A DNA stretch of 9,479 nt from Chloroflexota bacterium (GTDB lineage: Bacteria > Chloroflexota > Anaerolineae > Anaerolineales > Villigracilaceae): assembly GCA_016191895.1 (NCBI GenBank), contig JACPVD010000126.1, positions 1 through 9,479 of the forward strand, written 5' to 3'. The notes under the pieces were generated by a model. The model had not been told where the DNA came from, did not search any database, and saw only the letters and a program-made list of their open reading frames with translations. The number at the start of each line of letters is the position of its first letter. The stretch's first letter is position 1. Both the position numbers and the translations under genes were made by a program. Below, piece by piece: positions 6,153-9,479 of this stretch.

Positions 6153-7649
6153 ATGTCTGAAAAATTGAATCAGTTGAAGGAAATCCTCGGAGAGGTCTCG
6201 GATATCAACCATGCGGCGAGCGTGCTTGGTTGGGATCAGCAGGTGAACCTGCCCCCCGGTGGCGGGGAGGCCCGCGGACAGCAACTCGCTACATTGGGAA
6301 AGATCGCACACCAAAAGGCCACCTCAGACGAAGTGGGCAAATTACTCGATGAACTGAAAAAGGAGTTTGCGGGTGTCGATTCGGATGACGCGGCGATGAT
6401 CCGCGTAGCGGCAAGAGACTACGATAAAGCCGTCCGTGTGCCATCCGCTTTTGTGGCCGAGCAGTCCATCGTCACGAGCGCCGCGTTCGAAGCCTGGGTG
6501 GAGGCGAAGGGCAAATCCAATTTTTCGCTCTTCCAATCGCATCTCGAAAAAGTCATCGGCCTTGTCCACAAGTATGTTTCGTTCTTCCCGCCTGCTGATC
6601 ATCCGTATGACGTGTTGCTCGACGATTACGAACCCGGGATGAAGACCGCCGAAGTGCAGGAAATTTTCGACAGCCTGCGCCCGAAGCAGGTGGAGTTGAT
6701 TAAAAAGATCAGCGCGGTAAAACAGCCGAAGGTCGACTTTCTCTATAAAAAATATGTCGAAAAGAAAGTGTGGGACTTCAGCGAGGTCATCGTCACCCGC
6801 TTCGGCTATGATTTCAGCCGCGGCCGGCAGGACAAGGCCCCGCATCCCTTTGAGACGTCGTTCAGCGTGGACGATGTACGCATCACGAATCGCTTCGAAC
6901 CCGATAGCCCGCTTGCAACCTTATTCAGCGGAATGCACGAAGCGGGACATGCCATGTACGAGCAGGGAATCAATCCCGCCTATGGCCGCACCCCTCTCGC
7001 GCACGGCGTATCGTCGGCGGTGCATGAGTCGCAATCGCGCATGTGGGAAAATCTCGTCGGGCGTTCGCTTCCATTTTGCGAACACTTCTTCCCCGAAATC
7101 AAGAAAGCCTTCCCATCGCAAATGGAGGGCGTAAGCGCAAAGGCGTTTTACAAAGCCATCAACAAAGTCAACCCGTCGCTTATCCGCGTCAACGCCGATG
7201 AAGCCACATACAATCTGCACATCATGCTCCGTCTTGAACTTGAAATTGGAATGCTGACCGGCAAAGTTGCCATCAAAGACCTGCCTGAAATTTGGAATGC
7301 AAAGATGCGGGATTACCTCGGCATTGCGCCCCCCGACGACGCGCATGGCGTGTTGCAGGATGTCCACTGGTCGAGCGGATTGTTCGGCTACTTCCCCACA
7401 TACGCGCTTGGCAATATTGTTTCCGCACAGTTGTGGGAAAGAATCAACAAGGAGATCAAAGGCCTTGATGAGCAGATCCGCAAAGGCAAATTCGACGCCT
7501 TGCTTGCATGGCTTCGCAAGAACATCCATGTCTATGGCCGCAAGTACGATCCGCAGGATTTGATCCAAAAAGCCACCGGTTCCCGAATCGACTCGGCCGC
7601 CTACGTCCGCTATCTGACGAAAAAATACAGCGACATTTACGGGCTGTAA
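6153..7649 (+). CDS. Family M32 zinc metallocarboxypeptidase (carboxypeptidase Taq type)
   Basis: The 498-residue protein has the standard M32 length and no signal peptide, so it should be cytoplasmic. It removes C-terminal residues from peptides with broad specificity. All motifs known for the family are present in order: HPF (231-233), DVRIT (241-245, the DxRxT motif), the zinc site HEAGH (262-266, with catalytic Glu263), HESQ (291-294, whose Glu292 is the expected third zinc ligand), IRVNAD (344-349) and GVLQDVHW (399-406), followed by the conserved GYFPTYALGN (412-421). AGGAGA lies 6 bases before the ATG. It appears monocistronic: a 114-base spacer precedes it and a palindromic element follows 10 bases after its stop. 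No key residue is missing, so it should be active. Likely role is peptide recycling or protein catabolism. Confidence 0.95.
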   Translation: MSEKLNQLKEILGEVSDINHAASVLGWDQQVNLPPGGGEARGQQLATLGKIAHQKATSDEVGKLLDELKKEFAGVDSDDAAMIRVAARDYDKAVRVPSAFVAEQSIVTSAAFEAWVEAKGKSNFSLFQSHLEKVIGLVHKYVSFFPPADHPYDVLLDDYEPGMKTAEVQEIFDSLRPKQVELIKKISAVKQPKVDFLYKKYVEKKVWDFSEVIVTRFGYDFSRGRQDKAPHPFETSFSVDDVRITNRFEPDSPLATLFSGMHEAGHAMYEQGINPAYGRTPLAHGVSSAVHESQSRMWENLVGRSLPFCEHFFPEIKKAFPSQMEGVSAKAFYKAINKVNPSLIRVNADEATYNLHIMLRLELEIGMLTGKVAIKDLPEIWNAKMRDYLGIAPPDDAHGVLQDVHWSSGLFGYFPTYALGNIVSAQLWERINKEIKGLDEQIRKGKFDALLAWLRKNIHVYGRKYDPQDLIQKATGSRIDSAAYVRYLTKKYSDIYGL

Positions 7650-7659
7650 TTGATATCAT

Positions 7660-7797
7660 CCCGCAAGCGTGTCATTGCGAGGAGCGTTCGTTGCGACGAA
7701 GCAATCTCGTGTGACGAGGAGACTGCTCACCTGCACTGGCGTGCGGCGCAAGTGTCGGCCAAGTGAAAGAGCGCCTCGCAGTGACATACTCTGCGGG
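7660..7797. mobile_element. MITE-like palindromic element (GTCATTGCGAGG family)
   Basis: The ends are inverted repeats: CCCGCA (7660-7665) with TGCGGG (7792-7797), and TGTCATTGCGAGGAGC (7670-7685) against 7771-7786, matching at 14 of 16 positions. A second, internal inverted repeat pairs AGCAATCTC (7700-7708) with GAGACTGCT (7719-7727), giving a cruciform-like fold. It contains no coding sequence. Such non-autonomous elements with a GTCATTGCGAGGAGC end and an internal GAAGCAATCTC are widespread in Chloroflexota and some other bacteria (from memory). No clear target-site duplication is visible. It fills the gap between the carboxypeptidase and the next lipoprotein and could end transcription. 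Its right half carries the CACCTGCACTG...GCAAGTGT insert shared with 84-150. Confidence 0.75.
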
Positions 7798-7811
7798 ACT
7801 TTGATTCCTTC

Positions 7812-8741
7812 ATGAAAAAAAGATTATTCATCCTCGCCTCCGCCCTGACCTTGATATCTGCATGCTCACAAGCACTGGAATCAGCGCCGACGGCTCTTCC
7901 CGCCGATCACCTGCCGACGGCCTTTGCCCTGACCGGGCAGGCCGTCTTTGCGACAGCCTCCGCGCAATCCCCGGCGCCTTTACCCACTGAGACATCCACC
8001 CCGACAAATACCCCTGTCCCTCCGACGGCGCCTCCCAGCCCCACGCCCACCTTTGCCGCGGGCTTTACCGACTTCGCGGAGATTCATTTCCTGTCGCCGG
8101 GGCCGATGTCCAGCCTGGTTTCGCCGATCAGTTTACAGACAATCCTGATTGCGGGCGAAAGCGAGATCGTCCGCGTGGATTTGCTCGGTGAAGATGGCCG
8201 CATCCTGCAACGCATCGTGGAACGGGTGCAACGCAACCTGGCCGGCAACTACCGCAGTTTCGACATCGACTTCGAGATTCGCGCCGTGTCTGAAAAAGGG
8301 TATATTCGCATCTCTTCCAAAGACGATCATGGGCGCATTCAGGCTCTTAATACCATGCCTGTTCTTTTGTATTCCATCGGGACGAGTCAAATCAACCCGT
8401 TGGGAAACATGATCTATGAGCGGGTAACCTATTTAGGACTCAAAGACGGAGATGAGGTATTCGGCGGCACGCTTAACCTGAAAGGCCGCTACTGGCCTTT
8501 CAACGACCAGCCGGTCTTCATCGAATTGATCATGCCCGACGGAGAGGTGATTTCTTCGCGCGTGCTGAACTTCAAGGGAATCGACACCGAAACCTTCGAG
8601 ACCACGCTCCCCTACAAGGTCAGCGAACCCACGCTGGTGCGACTCGCCCTTCATCAGGATAATGTCGATCTTAAAGTGGAAGACCCCGATGTGAAGAAAT
8701 ATATTTACTATTACACGATGGAAGTGATTTTGAATCCGTAA
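7812..8741 (+). CDS. Lipoprotein with probable tandem Ig-like beta domains
   Basis: The 309-residue protein starts with a lipoprotein signal (MKKRLFILASALTLISAC, lipidated Cys18). A long Thr/Pro/Ser tether follows (about 52-80, TSTPTNTPVPPTAPPSPTPT), as is common for exported Chloroflexota proteins. The rest is beta-rich in two parts. Residues about 88-188 open with IHFLSPGPMSSLVSPISLQT, which resembles the start of Gmad2-type and other bacterial Ig-like domains (SPxPGxxVSSP pattern). Residues about 195-309 form a second domain ending in YYYTMEVILNP. No catalytic motif is recognised, so a structural or binding role at the cell surface is likeliest. The RBS is weak (only GGGA near 7795), and the MITE-like element lies 14 bases upstream and may have displaced the native control region. 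Its stop is one base from the end of the convergent toxin remnant. Confidence 0.8.
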   Translation: MKKRLFILASALTLISACSQALESAPTALPADHLPTAFALTGQAVFATASAQSPAPLPTETSTPTNTPVPPTAPPSPTPTFAAGFTDFAEIHFLSPGPMSSLVSPISLQTILIAGESEIVRVDLLGEDGRILQRIVERVQRNLAGNYRSFDIDFEIRAVSEKGYIRISSKDDHGRIQALNTMPVLLYSIGTSQINPLGNMIYERVTYLGLKDGDEVFGGTLNLKGRYWPFNDQPVFIELIMPDGEVISSRVLNFKGIDTETFETTLPYKVSEPTLVRLALHQDNVDLKVEDPDVKKYIYYYTMEVILNP

Positions 8742-8826
8742 ATCACATGATGGCGGTAAAACCCGCCTGTTCAAAATGACGGTCAAAAGTAAGCGCGTGG
8801 TGTAATACCCCGTTCGCGCATGACTA

Positions 8827-8837
8827 CAAATGAAATG
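8827..8837. repeat. Target-site duplication, left copy
   Basis: CAAATGAAATG is identical to 8946-8956. On the minus strand it encodes the C-terminal side of the Cys-Ile-Ser-Phe codons of the PIN toxin, and these codons are repeated on the other side of the element. Confidence 0.85.
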
Positions 8838-8945
8838 GGTGTGTTTCATTTGAGTTGAACTACCGTCCCGAAGGTTTGGGAGATGGCCAAAACCTTCGAG
8901 AAAACCTTCGGGACGTTCCACTTTTCAACTTGTTTGAAACGCGCC
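8838..8945. mobile_element. 108-bp MITE-like palindromic insertion with 11-bp target duplication
   Basis: The terminal inverted repeats are 8838-8859 and 8924-8945 (16 of 22 positions identical, starting GG and ending CC). An inner stem of 14 perfect pairs joins 8864-8877 (CGTCCCGAAGGTTT) to 8902-8915. Exact 11-base direct repeats CAAATGAAATG flank it at 8827-8837 and 8946-8956. Removing the element plus one repeat rejoins the PIN toxin reading frame, which confirms the repeats as a target-site duplication. No coding sequence is inside. The centre holds AAAACCTTCG twice (8889-8898, 8901-8910), so the left arm can pair with either copy. A target duplication of 10-13 bases is typical of IS4-family transposases, a possible source of mobilisation. 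Confidence 0.85.
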
Positions 8946-8956
8946 CAAATGAAATG
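8946..8956. repeat. Target-site duplication, right copy
   Basis: This second exact copy of CAAATGAAATG directly abuts the other end of the 108-bp element. It continues into the upstream part of the toxin remnant (SLVDC on the minus strand). Confidence 0.85.
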
Positions 8957-8992
8957 CAATCCACAAGACTCCATTCTTTGTCGTTGAATTTC

Positions 8993-9199
8993 TTATACAA
9001 GGCAAATCACATAACGGTCGTGATTTACCGATAAATCCTTCGGCCCTGAAACTTTGACTTGTTTAATTCGAGCCAACGCCCCTTTTTTCTTCGTCTTGCG
9101 CTTTGCGCGACTCAACTGGCGAATGAGTTTGTACAATTCGTCCAGGTCGTCAAGATTCAGGCGATCAATTTCCGAATTAATTAATTCACGCGTGACCAT
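8993..9199 (-). CDS. Small antitoxin-like protein, orphaned from its PIN toxin
   Basis: This 68-residue protein has an acidic helical N-terminal half (ELINSEIDRLNLDDLDELYKLIRQL, about 5-29), a strongly basic stretch (RAKRKTKKK, 31-39) and a C-terminal segment IKQVKVSGPKDLSVNHDRY (45-63). The last segment resembles the toxin-neutralising tail of small antitoxins that precede PIN toxins. I recognise the general pattern but not a named family. The ATG at 9199 is supported by AAGGAG 8 bases upstream and a consensus -10 box. The final residues VICLV overlap the start of the toxin remnant in another frame, so the native C-terminus was probably lost or altered when the toxin's N-terminal part was deleted. 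Expression looks possible, but its only adjacent partner is dead. It might still act against related toxins elsewhere in the genome. Confidence 0.6.
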   Translation of the reverse strand: MVTRELINSEIDRLNLDDLDELYKLIRQLSRAKRKTKKKGALARIKQVKVSGPKDLSVNHDRYVICLV

Positions 9200-9218
9200 T
9201 GCATCATCTCCTTGTTCG

Positions 9219-9224
9219 ATTATA
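9219..9224 (-). promoter_or_regulatory. Consensus -10 box for the antitoxin-like gene
   Basis: TATAAT on the minus strand (ATTATA on plus) lies 20 bases before the ATG. No good -35 hexamer sits 16-18 bases further upstream; TTGAAC is present but 22 bases away. The predicted transcript would begin almost at the AAGGAG ribosome site (9213-9208), giving a very short leader. Confidence 0.5.
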
Positions 9225-9298
9225 CAACAGACTATCCCTTCCTATTGTTCAAGCGCCATGCATCTGTGAGATTCATCCAAAACATATTGAATCAAATA

Positions 9299-9323
9299 GA
9301 GACTGGCCATTGTGACCAGTCTC
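9299..9323. terminator. Rho-independent terminator, likely bidirectional
   Basis: GAGACTGG (9299-9306) and CCAGTCTC (9316-9323) form an 8-bp stem, followed on the plus strand by a C and six Ts (9325-9330). On the minus strand it lies 23 bases past the stop of the SLH protein gene and is followed by TATTTGATT, a weaker U-tract. Placement argues for ending that gene and insulating the antitoxin promoter. The better T-run faces plus-strand transcripts. Confidence 0.75.
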
Positions 9324-9346
9324 CTTTTTTGTATGTGTGAATCTAT

Positions 9347-9479
9347 CTATGGGATGTTGAACGTCTTCACCAGGAAGACAGCCATCTCGGCGCGGGTGAC
9401 GGGGTTGCCCGGGCAGTAGTTCCCTCCGCCACAGCCTGCGGTGATGCCTTCATTGAATAACTGTTCGATGAAATTAGCC
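9347..9479 (-). CDS. C-terminal end of an S-layer homology (SLH) domain protein (partial)
   Basis: The last 43 residues of a minus-strand protein run from the window edge to TAG at 9349-9347. The sequence FIEQLFNEGITAGCGGGNYCP, followed by NPVTRAEMAVFLVKTFNIP, is a textbook SLH repeat end. It has the GIT(A)G turn, the VTRAEMAVFL helix, and the Cys pair (GCGGGNYC) frequent in Chloroflexota SLH proteins. SLH domains attach exported proteins to cell-wall polymers. The rest of the protein, including its functional domain, lies outside the window. The terminator at 9299-9323 follows directly. Confidence 0.9.
   Translation of the reverse strand, partial: ANFIEQLFNEGITAGCGGGNYCPGNPVTRAEMAVFLVKTFNIP

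Larger units (their letters stand above)
8743..9006 (-). pseudogene. Remnant of a VapC-type PIN-domain toxin, split by a MITE-like insertion
   Basis: Read on the minus strand from 9006, the translation gives ALYKKFNDKEWSLVDCISF, typical of the third conserved block of PIN toxins, with the conserved Asp of the DC(I/T)SF motif. After the inserted element the same frame resumes at 8837 as ISFVVMRERGIT. A one-base insertion within 8797-8800 (CCAC where one codon is expected) shifts the frame, then ALTFDRHFEQAGFTAIM and TGA (8745-8743) complete the standard PIN C-terminus, including the last acidic block TFDRHF. About 47 residues survive of the usual 130-145. The N-terminal portion with the first catalytic aspartate is missing, and a TGA lies just upstream of the remnant. 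Active VapC proteins are RNases; this copy cannot be functional. It lies directly behind the antitoxin-like gene, the normal order for such modules. Confidence 0.85.

Noticed and set aside
6921..7568. 215-residue open frame antisense to the carboxypeptidase
   Set aside because: It is complementary to a gene with every M32 motif intact and has no RBS or recognisable domain.
7660..7797. Palindromic element as a CRISPR repeat or tRNA-like gene
   Set aside because: There are no regularly spaced repeats, no spacers and no cloverleaf; the nested terminal inverted repeats fit a MITE-like element.
8827..8852. CAAATGAAA/TTTCATTTG as a stand-alone hairpin
   Set aside because: It arises from the left target-site copy meeting the element's end. 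The larger palindrome and the duplication explain it better.

Overview
The window looks like a piece of a chromosome from a Chloroflexota bacterium, most likely class Anaerolineae. This is inferred from moderately GC-rich coding sequence, two lipoproteins with Thr/Pro-rich tethers after the lipobox, an S-layer-homology (SLH) C-terminus with the GITAGCGGGNYCP pattern, a stand-alone GltD-like flavoprotein, and a short 'GTCATTGCGAGGAGC' inverted-repeat element of a kind common in that group. No 16S gene or other phylogenetic marker is present, so the assignment is an inference.

Layout. 1-156: gene-free, with two hairpins; one belongs to a repeat that recurs near 7730. 157-1599 (minus): GltD/GltA/NfnB-type Fe-S and FAD oxidoreductase with a clear RBS. 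1600-2006: divergent intergenic region holding an 18-bp stem-loop in the oxidoreductase leader, a small inverted repeat, and a 14-bp stem-loop just upstream of the next operon's RBS. 2007-5222 (plus): a tightly packed three-gene MacAB/YknXYZ-type ABC exporter operon (adaptor, ATPase, permease; 1-nt gap, then ATGA overlap). 5223-5336: a spacer with two copies of an 11-bp palindrome. 5337-6038 (plus): SH3-domain lipoprotein. 6153-7649 (plus): family M32 zinc carboxypeptidase with every family motif. 7660-7797: a MITE-like palindromic element. 7812-8741 (plus): lipoprotein with probable Ig-like domains. 8743-9199 (minus): wreckage of a toxin-antitoxin module. 9299-9323: terminator. 9347-9479 (minus): C-terminus of an SLH protein running off the window.

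The most informative part is 8743-9199. An apparently intact small antitoxin-like gene is followed on the minus strand by only the C-terminal third of a VapC-type PIN toxin. That remnant is split by a 108-bp palindromic element flanked by 11-bp direct repeats. Removing the element and one repeat restores the PIN reading frame (...SLVDCISFVVMRERGIT...), so the repeats are a target-site duplication rather than chance. A further single-base frameshift and loss of the N-terminal ~90 residues show that the toxin is dead.

The exporter, the two lipoproteins and the SLH protein are envelope functions. The oxidoreductase and the carboxypeptidase are housekeeping or catabolic genes. I see no defence system, CRISPR array, RNA gene or complete transposase gene.
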